A stretch of 64,000 bases of DNA from Caenispirillum bisanense. GTDB lineage: Bacteria; Pseudomonadota; Alphaproteobacteria; Rhodospirillales; Rhodospirillaceae. Position numbers and translations under genes: made by a program. Where the stretch lies: the NCBI RefSeq assembly GCF_039523075.1, contig NZ_BAAAEP010000011.1, positions 21,304 through 85,303 on the forward strand. The letters run 5' to 3'. The number at the start of each line of letters is the position of its first letter. The stretch's first letter is position 1. Shown piece by piece: positions 27,121 to 36,484 of this stretch. The notes under the pieces were generated by a model. That model ran no database searches and had not been told where the DNA came from. It saw only the letters and a program-made list of their open reading frames with translations.

Positions 27121-27651
27121 TCAGATCTTCTCGACCTGCGCGTATTCCAGTTCGACGGGCGTCGAGCGCCCGAAGATCGAGACCGAAACCTTGAGGCGGG
27201 CCCGTTCCTCGTCCACTTCCTCGACCAGGCCGTTGAAGCTGGCGAAGGGGCCGTCGGAGACGCGCACCTGCTCGCCCACCTCGAAGGTGACCGACGGCTT
27301 CGGCCGGTCGATGCCTTCCTGCACCTGCTTCATGATCCGCTCGGCCTCGCGCTCGGTGATCGGCGACGGCCGACCCTTGGCGCCCAGGAAGCCGGTGACC
27401 TTGGCGGTGCCGGTGACGAGGTGGTAGGTCTCGTCGTTCATGTCCATCTTCAGCAGGACGTAGCCCGGGAAGAACTTGCGCTCCGCCTGAACCTTGGCGC
27501 CGCGGCGCACCTCGACGACCTCTTCGGTCGGCACGAGGACCTGCTCGAACTTGTCGGCCATGCCCTTCTGCTCCGCCTGTTCGCGGATCGACTGGGCGAC
27601 CTTGTTCTCAAAGCCCGAGTAGACGTGCAGCACGTACCAGCGCGCGGCCAT
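27121..27651 (-). CDS. nusG: Transcription elongation and antitermination factor NusG
   Basis: NusG (176 residues) binds RNA polymerase with its N domain and Rho or S10 with its KOW domain. The N domain RWYVLHVYSGFENKVAQSIR and FFPGYVLLKMDMND and the C-terminal KOW segment VGEQVRVSDGPFASFNGLVE are clear. It starts 6 bases after the secE stop, the usual pair. Confidence 0.98.
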   Translation of the reverse strand: MAARWYVLHVYSGFENKVAQSIREQAEQKGMADKFEQVLVPTEEVVEVRRGAKVQAERKFFPGYVLLKMDMNDETYHLVTGTAKVTGFLGAKGRPSPITEREAERIMKQVQEGIDRPKPSVTFEVGEQVRVSDGPFASFNGLVEEVDEERARLKVSVSIFGRSTPVELEYAQVEKI

Positions 27652-27657
27652 GCGAGA

Positions 27658-27855
27658 TTATCCTCCAAGCCCGAAGATCGCCTGCACGCCCCAGGCGAGC
27701 AGCTGATCCACGATCAGGAAGAACAGCGCAGCCAGCGTCACCATGATGAAGACCATGACCGTGGAGAGGGTGGTCTCCTTGCGCGACGGCCAGGTGACCT
27801 TGCTCAACTCGGTACGGACCTGTCGGACGAACTGGCCCGGGGTGGTCTTAGCCAT
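27658..27855 (-). CDS. secE: Preprotein translocase subunit SecE
   Basis: SecE clamps the SecY channel in the inner membrane. This 65-residue single-helix form has the amphipathic segment FVRQVRTELSKVTWPSRKET followed by one membrane span (VMVFIMVTLAALFFLIVDQL). It lies between tRNA-Trp and nusG, the classic arrangement. Confidence 0.97.
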   Translation of the reverse strand: MAKTTPGQFVRQVRTELSKVTWPSRKETTLSTVMVFIMVTLAALFFLIVDQLLAWGVQAIFGLGG

Positions 27856-27976
27856 GCTGTTCCACGTCCAAATTCTAAAGCCGGATCGGAGGCCGACCCG
27901 GCGAAACCCTGCGGTCAGGGGACCCGACGCGCGCTATGTCCGGTAAGGAAGCCGCGCTCGCCAACCCGGGGAGGGC

Positions 27977-28052
27977 TGGCAGGGGTGGCAGGGATCGAAC
28001 CCGCAACCCCCGGTTTTGGAGACCGGTGCTCTACCAATTGAGCTACACCCCT
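27977..28052 (-). tRNA. tRNA-Trp (anticodon CCA)
   Basis: A full cloverleaf is seen on the minus strand: acceptor stem AGGGGTG/CACCCCT, D loop AGCTCAATTGGTAGAGC, anticodon stem CCGGT/ACCGG around the loop CTCCAAA (anticodon CCA), and T arm GGGTTCGATCC. The 3' CCA is encoded after discriminator G. It sits between tuf2 and secE, as in many proteobacteria. Confidence 0.97.
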
Positions 28053-28121
28053 AGGGCCCCTTCGGTCAGCGCCGAGGCACTGACCAGCGGATCGGTGGGC
28101 CGAAGCTCACCGGAGCCGGAC

Positions 28122-28150
28122 GATATATACGGATCGCCCCGGCTTGACAA
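28122..28150 (-). promoter_or_regulatory. Promoter for tRNA-Trp, secE and nusG
   Basis: On the minus strand, -35 TTGTCA (28145-28150) and -10 TATATC (28122-28127) are spaced by 17 bases in the short gap between tuf2 and tRNA-Trp. The local AT-rich patch contrasts with its GC-rich surroundings. Transcription would start about 60 bases before the tRNA. Confidence 0.5.
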
Positions 28151-28195
28151 GTCCCAATCGCGCGGAGCCGGCAGGCCCCGCGCGACCGGAGCAGA

Positions 28196-29386
<1,191 letters not shown>

Positions 29387-29452
29387 CTTCCAACCCGTGT
29401 CGTGGTGGTGCGTCCGAAAGGTCGATATGCTGGTATGCTGGGAATTTTAAGC

Positions 29453-29526
29453 TGGAGCGGGTGACGGGAATCGAACCCGCACAACCAGCTTGGAAGGCTG
29501 GGGCTCTACCATTGAGCTACACCCGC
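29453..29526 (-). tRNA. tRNA-Gly (anticodon TCC)
   Basis: Cloverleaf on the minus strand: acceptor GCGGGTG/CACCCGC, D arm AGCTCAATGGTAGAGC, anticodon stem CCAGC/GCTGG with loop CTTCCAA (anticodon TCC), T arm GGGTTCGATTCCC, encoded CCA after discriminator T. It is cotranscribed with tRNA-Tyr and tuf2. Confidence 0.97.
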
Positions 29527-29566
29527 AAGCCCCGCTGTCTCCGACGCCGCCACCGCGGCGGGGAAA

Positions 29567-29652
29567 TGGTGGAGGGGGTAGGATTCGAACCTACGTAGGC
29601 TGCTGCCGCCAGATTTACAGTCTGGTGCCTTTAACCACTCGGCCACCCCTCC
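29567..29652 (-). tRNA. tRNA-Tyr (anticodon GTA)
   Basis: An 86-base class II tRNA with a long variable arm. Acceptor GGAGGGG/CCCCTCC, anticodon stem CCAGA/TCTGG around CTGTAAA (anticodon GTA), T arm AGGTTCGAATCCT, encoded CCA. It is the first gene of the tRNA-tuf operon. Confidence 0.97.
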
Positions 29653-29693
29653 ATCGTCCGCCGTGCGCCGGGCGCCGTGACAACGGAGGCCTT

Positions 29694-29736
29694 GAACTAT
29701 TGGATCGGGCCTGCCTTGTCAACGAGAAAAAAAGCG
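29694..29736 (-). promoter_or_regulatory. Strong promoter with UP-like T tract for the tRNA-Tyr/tRNA-Gly/tuf2 operon
   Basis: On the minus strand a perfect -35 TTGACA (29717-29722) is followed after 17 bases by -10 TAGTTC (29694-29699). Just upstream of the -35 lies CGCTTTTTTTCTCG, a T tract placed like a stable-RNA promoter UP element. The predicted start is about 35 bases before tRNA-Tyr. Confidence 0.6.
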
Positions 29737-29804
29737 TTTAGCCAACAAACCGTTGGCCGCCTCTTTCACGGCCCGTCATCCCGCCTGCGAGAAAAGGACA
29801 CCCC

Positions 29805-30641
29805 ATGCCCCAGCGCCCCGGCAAGCCGCCGCACAAAGGCCCCCGCAAGGAGGGCAAGCCGGCCCACAAGGCCGCCGCTGCCCGCGCCCGCCGGGAAGGC
29901 GGCGGCGGCGAAGGCTGGCTCTACGGCCGTCATCCGGTGGAGGCGGCGCTCACCAACCCGGCCCGCGTCATCCGCGAGGTGATGGGCACCGCCGAGGCGC
30001 TGGCCGAGATCCGCCCCTTGCTCGACGAGCGCGACGAGGTGCCGGTGGTGACGCCGGTGGACCGCGCCCGCCTGGACGACCTGCTGCCCGCCGGCGCCGT
30101 CCACCAGGGCCTCGCCCTGAAGGCCGACCCGCTGCCCGCCGCCACCCTCGACGACGTGGTGCGGCTGGGCGAGGCGCAGGGCGATTGCGTCGTGCTGGCG
30201 CTCGATCAGGTCACCGATCCCCACAACGTCGGCGCCATCCTGCGCTCGGCGGCGGCCTTCGGGGCGGTCGCGGTGCTGACCCAGGACCGCCACGCGCCGG
30301 AGGAAACCGCCACCCTCGCCAAGGCCGCCTCCGGCGCCCTGGAGCGGGTGCCGCTGGTGCGGGTCGGCAACCTCAAGCAGGCGCTCGACCGCCTGAAGGA
30401 AGCCGGCTGGTGGACCGCCGGCCTCGCCGCCGACGCGCCGCAGACGCTGGCGGCGGCCAGGCTGGCGGGGCGCATCGTGCTGGTGCTGGGCAGCGAAGGC
30501 ACCGGCATGCGTCGGCTGACGCGGGAAGCCTGCGACCACCTCGCCCGCCTGCCCATGACCGGCGCCATGGAAAGCCTGAACGTCAGCAACGCCGCCGCCG
30601 TGGCGCTCTACGAACTGCGGCGCGCGGCGCTGGAGGGCTGA
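29805..30641 (+). CDS. rlmB: 23S rRNA 2'-O-ribose methyltransferase RlmB (SpoU/TrmH family)
   Basis: RlmB uses S-adenosylmethionine to methylate the 2'-OH of G2251 in 23S rRNA. The 278-residue protein starts with a basic, Pro/Lys-rich tail, then the L30e-like substrate domain, then the SPOUT knot with motif 1 NVGAILRSAAAFG, motif 2 VLGSEGTGMRRLTREACD and motif 3 MESLNVSNAAAVALYELRR. Start at 29805 has an AAAGGA Shine-Dalgarno. A TrmH-type tRNA enzyme is the main alternative, but length and motif spacing favour RlmB. It converges with ade, 18 bases apart. Confidence 0.88.
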   Translation: MPQRPGKPPHKGPRKEGKPAHKAAAARARREGGGGEGWLYGRHPVEAALTNPARVIREVMGTAEALAEIRPLLDERDEVPVVTPVDRARLDDLLPAGAVHQGLALKADPLPAATLDDVVRLGEAQGDCVVLALDQVTDPHNVGAILRSAAAFGAVAVLTQDRHAPEETATLAKAASGALERVPLVRVGNLKQALDRLKEAGWWTAGLAADAPQTLAAARLAGRIVLVLGSEGTGMRRLTREACDHLARLPMTGAMESLNVSNAAAVALYELRRAALEG

Positions 30642-30659
30642 GGCGGCGGTCGCCTGCCG

Positions 30660-32417
30660 TCAGGCGGCGATCAGCTCGAACCGGTCCACATCCACCAGCC
30701 CCTTGTCGGTGATCTTCAGGTGGGGGATCACCGGCAGCGGCAGGAAGGCCAGTTGCAGGAACGGCTCCGGCAGCGGACAGCCCATGGCGCGGACGGCGGC
30801 GCGCAGGTGTTCCAGCCGCTCGCGCACCCGCTCGAAGGGGTCGAGGCTCATCAGACCGGCCATGGGCAGCGGCAGGTCGGCCAGCACCCGGCCGTCCTGC
30901 ACGGCGACGAAGCCGCCGCCCAGCTCGATCAGCCGGTTGACCGCCACCGCCATGTCGGCATCGCAGGCGCCGACGACGCAGACGTTGTGGCTGTCGTGCC
31001 CCACCGACGACGCCAGCGCCCCGGAGCGGAAGCCGAAGCCCTTCACGAAGCCGCGGCCGATGTTGGTGTTGACCCCGTGGCGGGCCAGCACGCAGACCTT
31101 CAGCAGGTCGCGGGCCGGGTCGGCATGGCGCAGGCCGTCGCGGTAGGGCAGCGATTCGCGCAGGTGCTCGGTGACGATGCGGCCGGCGGTGATGCCGATG
31201 ACCGGGCCGGTGGGGCCGCTGGCCGGGGCGGCGAAGGCCGTCGCCGTCACCGGCGCCAGCTTCACGCTGTCCAGCCCGACCGGGTCTGGCGCCCGGCGGC
31301 CGGCGAACAGGTCCGGCGTCACCACCCGCCCGGCCGAGATCACCCCCTGCACGTCGCACGACTCCAGGTCGCCCAGCAGCACGATGTCGGCCCGCTTGCC
31401 GGGCGCGATCAGGCCGCGATCGGAGAGGCCGAAGCCCATGGCCGCCGACCATGTGGCGGCGCGGTAGACATGGGCCAGCGGCGCCCCGCCGGCGATGGCC
31501 TTGCGGATGACGTGATCGAGGTGGCCTTCCTCGGCGATGTCGAGCGGGTTGCGGTCGTCGGTGCAGAAGCCGCAGAAGCTGGAGGTTTCCGCCGTCAGGG
31601 CCGGCAGCAGCGCCTCCACGTCCTTGCTGACGGTGCCCTCGCGGATGAGCAGCTGCATGCCCTTGCGCAGCTTCTCCATGGCCTCGTCGTAGCTAGTGGT
31701 CTCGTGGCAGTTCTTCACGCCGCAGGCAAGGTACGCATTGAGATCATGCCCCGACAGCAGCGGCGCGTGACCGTCGATGTGGCCGCCCTGGAAGGCGGCC
31801 AGCTTCTCCAGCACCTCCGGGTCCTTGTGCAGCACGCCGGGCACATTCATGAACTCGGCCAGCCCGATGACCTTGGGGTGAGGACGGTAAGGCAGCAGGT
31901 CGGCCGCCGTCAGCCGGGCCGCCGCCGTTTCCAGGTCGGTGGCCGGCACGCAGGACGACAACTGCACCCGCAGGTCCAGGGCCGTCGCCTCCGCCGCCGC
32001 GGTGAAATAATCGAGCCCGGTGCGGCCGAGCACGTTGCACATCTCGTGCGGGTCGCAGATGGCGGTGGTGGTGCCGCGCGGCAGGACGCAGCGGTCGAAC
32101 TCCAGCGGCGACACCAGCGTCGATTCGCAATGGACGTGGGTGTCGATGAAGCCCGGCACGCAGACCAGATCGCGGCCGTCGATCTCCTGCCGGCCACGAT
32201 AGGAGTCGTAGGTGCCGACGATGCGGTCACCGCAGACGGCGATGTCGCCGCGCGCCACCTCCCCCGTCACCACGTTGAGGAAGCGGGTGTCGCGGATGAC
32301 CAGGTCGGCGTCCTGCCGGCCCAGGGCCTGGTCGATGCAGCGGCCGAGGACGGCGGCGGCGTCAGCGGCGGCGGTCGCGGTCGCGGCGGCAGGGGCGGGA
32401 TCGGGGCGCGGCGCCAT
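30660..32417 (-). CDS. ade: Adenine deaminase
   Basis: This amidohydrolase (585 residues) converts adenine to hypoxanthine and ammonia in purine salvage. The metal-binding motif GFIDTHVHCESTLVSPLEF, the segment TTTAICDPHEMCNV and the C-terminal domain with VASSVGHDSHN are characteristic of AdeC-type enzymes, not of the adenosine-deaminase fold. An Ala-rich N-terminal tail of about 25 residues precedes the conserved domain. The ATG at 32417 has GGAG about 10 bases upstream. It appears to be monocistronic. Confidence 0.93.
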   Translation of the reverse strand: MAPRPDPAPAAATATAAADAAAVLGRCIDQALGRQDADLVIRDTRFLNVVTGEVARGDIAVCGDRIVGTYDSYRGRQEIDGRDLVCVPGFIDTHVHCESTLVSPLEFDRCVLPRGTTTAICDPHEMCNVLGRTGLDYFTAAAEATALDLRVQLSSCVPATDLETAAARLTAADLLPYRPHPKVIGLAEFMNVPGVLHKDPEVLEKLAAFQGGHIDGHAPLLSGHDLNAYLACGVKNCHETTSYDEAMEKLRKGMQLLIREGTVSKDVEALLPALTAETSSFCGFCTDDRNPLDIAEEGHLDHVIRKAIAGGAPLAHVYRAATWSAAMGFGLSDRGLIAPGKRADIVLLGDLESCDVQGVISAGRVVTPDLFAGRRAPDPVGLDSVKLAPVTATAFAAPASGPTGPVIGITAGRIVTEHLRESLPYRDGLRHADPARDLLKVCVLARHGVNTNIGRGFVKGFGFRSGALASSVGHDSHNVCVVGACDADMAVAVNRLIELGGGFVAVQDGRVLADLPLPMAGLMSLDPFERVRERLEHLRAAVRAMGCPLPEPFLQLAFLPLPVIPHLKITDKGLVDVDRFELIAA

Positions 32418-32495
32418 GCGGTGCGGTCTCCGGGCGGTGATCGGATCCGCCTAACATGAGGTGCCTGCGGGCGCCGCGAAACCCCGCGCGGCGGC

Positions 32496-32753
32496 TCAGG
32501 CGAACAGGCCGACGATCACCAGCACCGCCACCACCGCCAGCACGGCCATCATGACCATGCGCAGCGGGCCGCTCTTCTGCCCGCCGCCAGGGGCGCCGAG
32601 GCCGGTGGCGGCATCGGTGGCGCGGGTGGTGTTGCCGGTGGTGGTGGAGGGCCGGCCCATGTCGGGGTGCGGCTTGGTTTCCTTGGCGGCGATAGGGGCG
32701 TCGCGCAGCGCCTGCGGATCGCCGGCGGCGGGGTCGTGGGGGCGGTCGGCCAT
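32496..32753 (-). CDS. Small tail-anchored membrane protein of unknown function
   Basis: The likely product is 85 residues from the ATG at 32753 (MADRPHDPAAGDPQALRDAP), which has GGGAGAA 8 bases upstream. The first 65 residues are polar and low-complexity; the last 20 form one membrane helix (MVMMAVLAVVAVLVIVGLFA) that ends the protein. I do not recognise the family. It lies about 80 bases upstream of ade on the same strand and divergent from the GGDEF-like gene. Confidence 0.6.
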   Translation of the reverse strand: MADRPHDPAAGDPQALRDAPIAAKETKPHPDMGRPSTTTGNTTRATDAATGLGAPGGGQKSGPLRMVMMAVLAVVAVLVIVGLFA

Positions 32754-32932
32754 GGCGGCTTCTCCCGATGCGGTTGAACAGGGTCTCTGCCCGTTCCAAC
32801 GCACCGCGACCGGAGGAGGTGCCCCGGTGCCGCCGCCGAACGGACAACCACCCCCGGAGACGGAGATTTCACCGAAAGTTTTCGCTACAGTGGAAATATC
32901 CAGACCGCTTTCCGAACAAGGCAGAGCCACCC

Positions 32933-33807
32933 ATGCTCCAGATCCTCACCGTCGGGACACCCTCACCGGCCCAGCGCCCCGTCGTTCTCGCCCTTGAGGG
33001 GCGGGAGGACGCCCGTCTGTCGTCTGTCGACACCGTCGCGGCGGTGGCGGGGACGGCGGCCGATGTGGTGGTGCTGTGGGGAACGGCGGCCGAGCAGGCC
33101 GAGGCCGCCGCCCGCCTCGGCGCCGGTGCCGGCGCGCCGCCGCCCCCGCCGCCGCCGACGGCCCGGCGGTGCGGCTGGTGGCGGCGCTGGCGGAGGACGA
33201 CGGTGATGCCGCCGTGGCGCTGCTGGCGGCCGGGGTCACCGACGTGCTGCGCCCCGGCCTGACGCCGGCCGAACTGGCGGCGCGCCTGGGGCTGATGCTG
33301 GCGGTGCCGGCGGCGGCGGTGGAGCGGCGGCGCGATGCGGTGCTCGACCCGGTCACCGGCGCCCTGTCGCGGCGCATGTTCCTCACCCGCGCCGCCGAGG
33401 AGGTGGAGCGCGCCCGCCGCTACAGCCACGGCCTCAGCCTGCTGGTGATTGGTGTCGAGGGGCTGGCGGAAAGCTCCGACAACGGCGACGACGCCATCCT
33501 CGGACGGCTGGCCGCCACCTGCACCGGCGTGCTGCGCGAGCCCGACCTGATCGGCCGCCTGGGCTATGACGAACTGGCGGTGCTGCTGCCCTCCACCGCC
33601 GCCGCCGGGGCGCTGGCGCTGGCCGAGCGGCTGCGGGCGGCCCTGGCCGCCGCCAACGAGGGCGACGGTCCGGCCTGCCTGGTGTGCATCGGCGCCGCCG
33701 AATGCGGCAGCGATTCGGTGGAACGGCTGCTCGGGCGGGCGGAAAAGGCGCTGCTGGCGGCCCGCCGCCAGGGACCGGACCACGTGATGCTGGCGGTCGG
33801 CGGCTGA
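32933..33807 (+). CDS. Degenerate receiver-GGDEF protein, interrupted by a frameshift
   Basis: Two overlapping plus-strand frames together read as one protein of about 291 residues. The first frame starts at 32933 (MLQILTVGTPSPAQRP) and gives a receiver-like half (ADVVVLWGTAAEQAEAAARL); near the C5 run at 33143-33147 the coding shifts by -1 to a frame that continues with VRLVAALAEDDGDAAVALLA, then VTDVLRP, then a GGDEF domain (DPVTGALSRRMFLTRAAEEV). The signature is RLGYDELAVLLP, not GGDEF, so cyclase activity is doubtful. The receiver half lacks an obvious phospho-acceptor Asp. One extra C, or two fewer, would restore one frame. A sequencing error, a disrupted gene or phase variation are all possible. 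Confidence 0.6.
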
Positions 33808-33838
33808 TCCCGCCGCGCCGGACCGGCCCCAAAAGGAA

Positions 33839-33874
33839 CAAGGCCCCCGCCGCCTTCTGCGGTCGGGGGCCTTG
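33839..33874 (-). terminator. Intrinsic terminator between the GGDEF-like gene and the RlpA-like gene
   Basis: A long stem (CAAGGCCCCCG paired with CGGGGGCCTTG, with inner CCGC/GCGG pairs) lies between two convergent genes. On the minus strand it is followed by TTGTTCCTTTT, so it should terminate the RlpA-like gene, and it may also stop the opposing transcript. Confidence 0.7.
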
Positions 33875-33935
33875 CGGTTCGTGGGTGGAAGCGGATGCAG
33901 GCGGCGCGCCCTGACGGCGGCTTGCCCGCCTGGCA

Positions 33936-34316
33936 TCACATCTGCGGTTCCACCCGCACCTGGGCCAGTCCGTTGTCGCGCATGGCCAGCATGCGGGCCG
34001 CGCGCTCGGACAGGTCGATGATCCGGTCGCCGTGGAAGGGTCCACGGTCGTTGATGCGCACAACGACCTCGCGGCCGTTCTGCAGGTTGACCACCTTCGC
34101 CTCCGTGCCAAGCGGCAGGGTCGGATGCGCTGCGGTCAGGGCGCCGGGGCGGAACGGTTCGCCGCTCGCCGTGATGCTGCCGGCGAACTCCGACCCGTAC
34201 CACGACGCGACACCCACCTCGAAACTCTCTTCCGAATCCTGCGCCACGGCCGGCGAGGCCAGGGCAAGACCCGCCGCGATCAGCGCGGCGACCGGGATGC
34301 GTGACATCCGGCTCAC
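33936..34316 (-). CDS. RlpA-like secreted double-psi beta-barrel protein
   Basis: The 126-residue product has a signal peptide (PVAALIAAGLALASPAVAQ) and a DPBB domain: EVGVASWYGSEFAG, FRPGALTAAHPTLPLGTEAK, VVVRINDRGPFHGDRIIDLS. RlpA proteins cleave denuded peptidoglycan at the septum; the catalytic-site motifs WYG and NDRGPF are present. There is no SPOR domain and no lipobox, so it is a minimal soluble periplasmic member. I chose the GTG at 34316 because GGAGG lies 8 bases before it; the ATG at 34307 is the alternative. Confidence 0.82.
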   Translation of the reverse strand: MSRMSRIPVAALIAAGLALASPAVAQDSEESFEVGVASWYGSEFAGSITASGEPFRPGALTAAHPTLPLGTEAKVVNLQNGREVVVRINDRGPFHGDRIIDLSERAARMLAMRDNGLAQVRVEPQM

Positions 34317-34422
34317 ACGATGGTCCTCCGTTGTCTGAACGACACGCCACAAACGGCGCGAGGATGAGATAGTTCCACAATCGTGGCATCAAAAGGGCGC
34401 TTTGACGGGGGTTGTTGCCGAA

Positions 34423-34450
34423 TTGTCACGGAAATGCCGATCCTTATCAT
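34423..34450 (+). promoter_or_regulatory. Possible promoter for the thiamine-pyrophosphate enzyme
   Basis: In the roughly 340-base gap between the divergent RlpA-like gene and the next gene, -35 TTGTCA (34423-34428) and -10 TATCAT (34445-34450) are spaced by 16 bases on the plus strand, giving a leader of about 200 bases. Nothing else gene-like is seen in the gap. Confidence 0.45.
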
Positions 34451-34659
34451 GATCCCCTTCGATGGCAGGTGAGGATTCAGGTTGAGTCTCAGGCACTTGG
34501 ACGGCGCGCAAAAAAATCTGCCGGCCGCGCCAGCGGGGCGTGTATTTCTGCCACAGCCGCCCGCCGGCGGTGCGAATCGGTGAGGATCAGGCAACCCCCG
34601 GCGTGCCCCTGCCCGTTCCCCCGTCAGACCGACGGGAACCTTTCAGGACGGGTGCGGCC

Positions 34660-36450
34660 ATGGCGAAGACGGTGGGTGACTTCTTCTGGGACCGGGTGGG
34701 CCAATGGGGCATCAGCCGGGTGTTCGGCTACGCCGGCGACGGCATCAACGAGCTGGTGGCCGCCCTGCACCGGCGCGAGGACCGCTTCGAGTTCGTCCAG
34801 GCCCGGCATGAGGAACTGGCCGCCTTCATGGCCGCCGGCCACGCCAAGCTGACCGGCGAGGTGGGGGTCTGCCTCGCCACCTCCGGCCCCGGCGCGATCC
34901 ACCTGCTCAACGGCCTCTACGACGCCAAGCTGGACCATGCTCCGGTGGTGGCGGTGGTGGGGCAGCAGGCGCGCATGGCGCTCGGCGGCCACTATCAGCA
35001 GGAAGTGGCGCTGGAGACCCTGTTTGCCGACGTCAGCGGCTTCTGCCAGCGGGCCGATTCGCCGGCCCAGGTGCGCCACCTGGTCGACCGCGCCTTCCGC
35101 ATCGCCCTGTCGGAGCGCACCATCGCCACCATCATCCTGCCGAAGGACCTGCAGGAGGAACCGGCGGTGGAGACGCCGCCGCGGGCCCATGGCTCGGTCC
35201 ATTCCGGCGTCGGCTACACGCGGCCGCGGGTGGTGCCGAAGGAAGACGACCTGCGCGCCGCCGCCGACATCATCAACGCCGGCCAGCGCGTCGCCATCCT
35301 GGTCGGCCAGGGCGCCCGCGATGCCAAGGCGGAGGTGATCGAGCTGGCGGAGAAGACCGGCGCCGGCGTCGCCAAGGCGCTGGTCGGACGCGACGTGCTG
35401 CCCGACACCCTGCCCTTCGTCACCGGCTCCATCGGCCTGCTCGGCACCCGGCCGAGCTATGACATGATGGAAGGCTGCGACACCCTGGTGATGATCGGCT
35501 CCGGCTTTCCCTATTCCGAGTGGCTGCCCGAGGAAGGCAAGGCGCGCGGCGTGCAGATCGACATCAACCCCGCCATGCTCGGCCTGCGCTACCCCATGGA
35601 GGCGCCGCTGTGCGGCGATGCCGCCGACACCCTGCGGGCGCTGCTGCCGCTCATCACGCCGAAGACCGACCGCAGCTGGCGCCACGGCATCGAACAGGGG
35701 ATCGAACGGTGGTGGCAGACCCTGGACGAGAAGGCGATGGTGGAGGCCGACCCGGTCAACCCGCAGCGGGTGTTCCGGGAACTGTCGCCGCGCCTGCCCG
35801 ACGGCGTGGTGCTGACCGCCGATTCGGGCACCGCCACCGACTGGTTCGCCCGCGACCTCCGCCTGCGCGACGGCATGCGGGCGACGCTGTCGGGCGGGCT
35901 CGCCACCATGGGGCCGGCGGTGCCCTATGCCATCGCCGCCAAGTACGCCTGGCCGGACCGGCCGGTGATCGCCTGCGTCGGCGACGGCGCCATGCAGATG
36001 AACGGCATCAACGGCCTCATCACCATCGCCGCCACCTGGAAGCGGTGGCGCGACCCGCGCCTGCTGGTGCTGGTGCTGAACAACCGCGACCTGGCGCAGG
36101 TGACGTGGGAGATGCGGGCCCAGGACGGGGTGCCCAAGTTCCCCGCCTCGCAGACGCTGCCCGACTTCCCCTATGCCCGCTATGCCGAGCTGGTGGGGCT
36201 CAAGGGCTATTTCATCGACCGGCCGGAGCAGATCGGCGAGACGCTGGACGCCGCCCTCGCCCACCCCGGCCCGACGGTGGTGGAGGTCCGCACCGACCCC
36301 AACGTCCCGCCCCTGCCGCCCCACATCCGCCCGCAGAACGCCCGCGCCTTCCTGGCCAGCCTGTGGTCAGGCGACCCGGAAGCCGGCAGCATGCTGCGCC
36401 AGAGCATCCGCGACATGATCGTCGACCTGCTGCCGGGACGGAGGAAGTGA
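34660..36450 (+). CDS. Thiamine-pyrophosphate enzyme, pyruvate oxidase/acetolactate synthase type
   Basis: The 596-residue protein has the three domains of the POX/ALS family. The N domain begins MAKTVGDFFWDRVGQWGISR and carries the catalytic glutamate in VQARHEELAAFMAAGHAKL; the middle domain begins near AADIINAGQRVAILVGQGAR; the C domain has the TPP-Mg motif GDGAMQMNGINGLITIAATW ending in LVLNN. The likely reaction is decarboxylation of pyruvate (quinone- or phosphate-linked), but the substrate cannot be read from sequence. AGGACGGGTG precedes the ATG at 34660. Upstream ATGs are rejected as not protein-like. Confidence 0.82.
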   Translation: MAKTVGDFFWDRVGQWGISRVFGYAGDGINELVAALHRREDRFEFVQARHEELAAFMAAGHAKLTGEVGVCLATSGPGAIHLLNGLYDAKLDHAPVVAVVGQQARMALGGHYQQEVALETLFADVSGFCQRADSPAQVRHLVDRAFRIALSERTIATIILPKDLQEEPAVETPPRAHGSVHSGVGYTRPRVVPKEDDLRAAADIINAGQRVAILVGQGARDAKAEVIELAEKTGAGVAKALVGRDVLPDTLPFVTGSIGLLGTRPSYDMMEGCDTLVMIGSGFPYSEWLPEEGKARGVQIDINPAMLGLRYPMEAPLCGDAADTLRALLPLITPKTDRSWRHGIEQGIERWWQTLDEKAMVEADPVNPQRVFRELSPRLPDGVVLTADSGTATDWFARDLRLRDGMRATLSGGLATMGPAVPYAIAAKYAWPDRPVIACVGDGAMQMNGINGLITIAATWKRWRDPRLLVLVLNNRDLAQVTWEMRAQDGVPKFPASQTLPDFPYARYAELVGLKGYFIDRPEQIGETLDAALAHPGPTVVEVRTDPNVPPLPPHIRPQNARAFLASLWSGDPEAGSMLRQSIRDMIVDLLPGRRK

Positions 36451-36454
36451 GGGT

Positions 36455-36475
36455 GGGGCGGGGAAAGGCCGCCCC
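36455..36475. terminator. Hairpin between the convergent TPP enzyme and metH genes
   Basis: A 7-bp stem GGGGCGG (36455-36461) pairs with CCGCCCC (36469-36475) in the 34-base gap between two converging genes. No T tract follows on either side; it may act as a bidirectional end of both mRNAs. Confidence 0.4.
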
Positions 36476-36484
36476 CAACCCCGA

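Noticed and set aside
29741..29757. Inverted repeat GCCAAC/GTTGGC followed on the minus strand by a T run, resembling a terminator
   Set aside because: No minus-strand gene lies upstream for it to end, and the T run sits exactly at the UP-element position of the tRNA promoter. A terminator role is therefore less likely.
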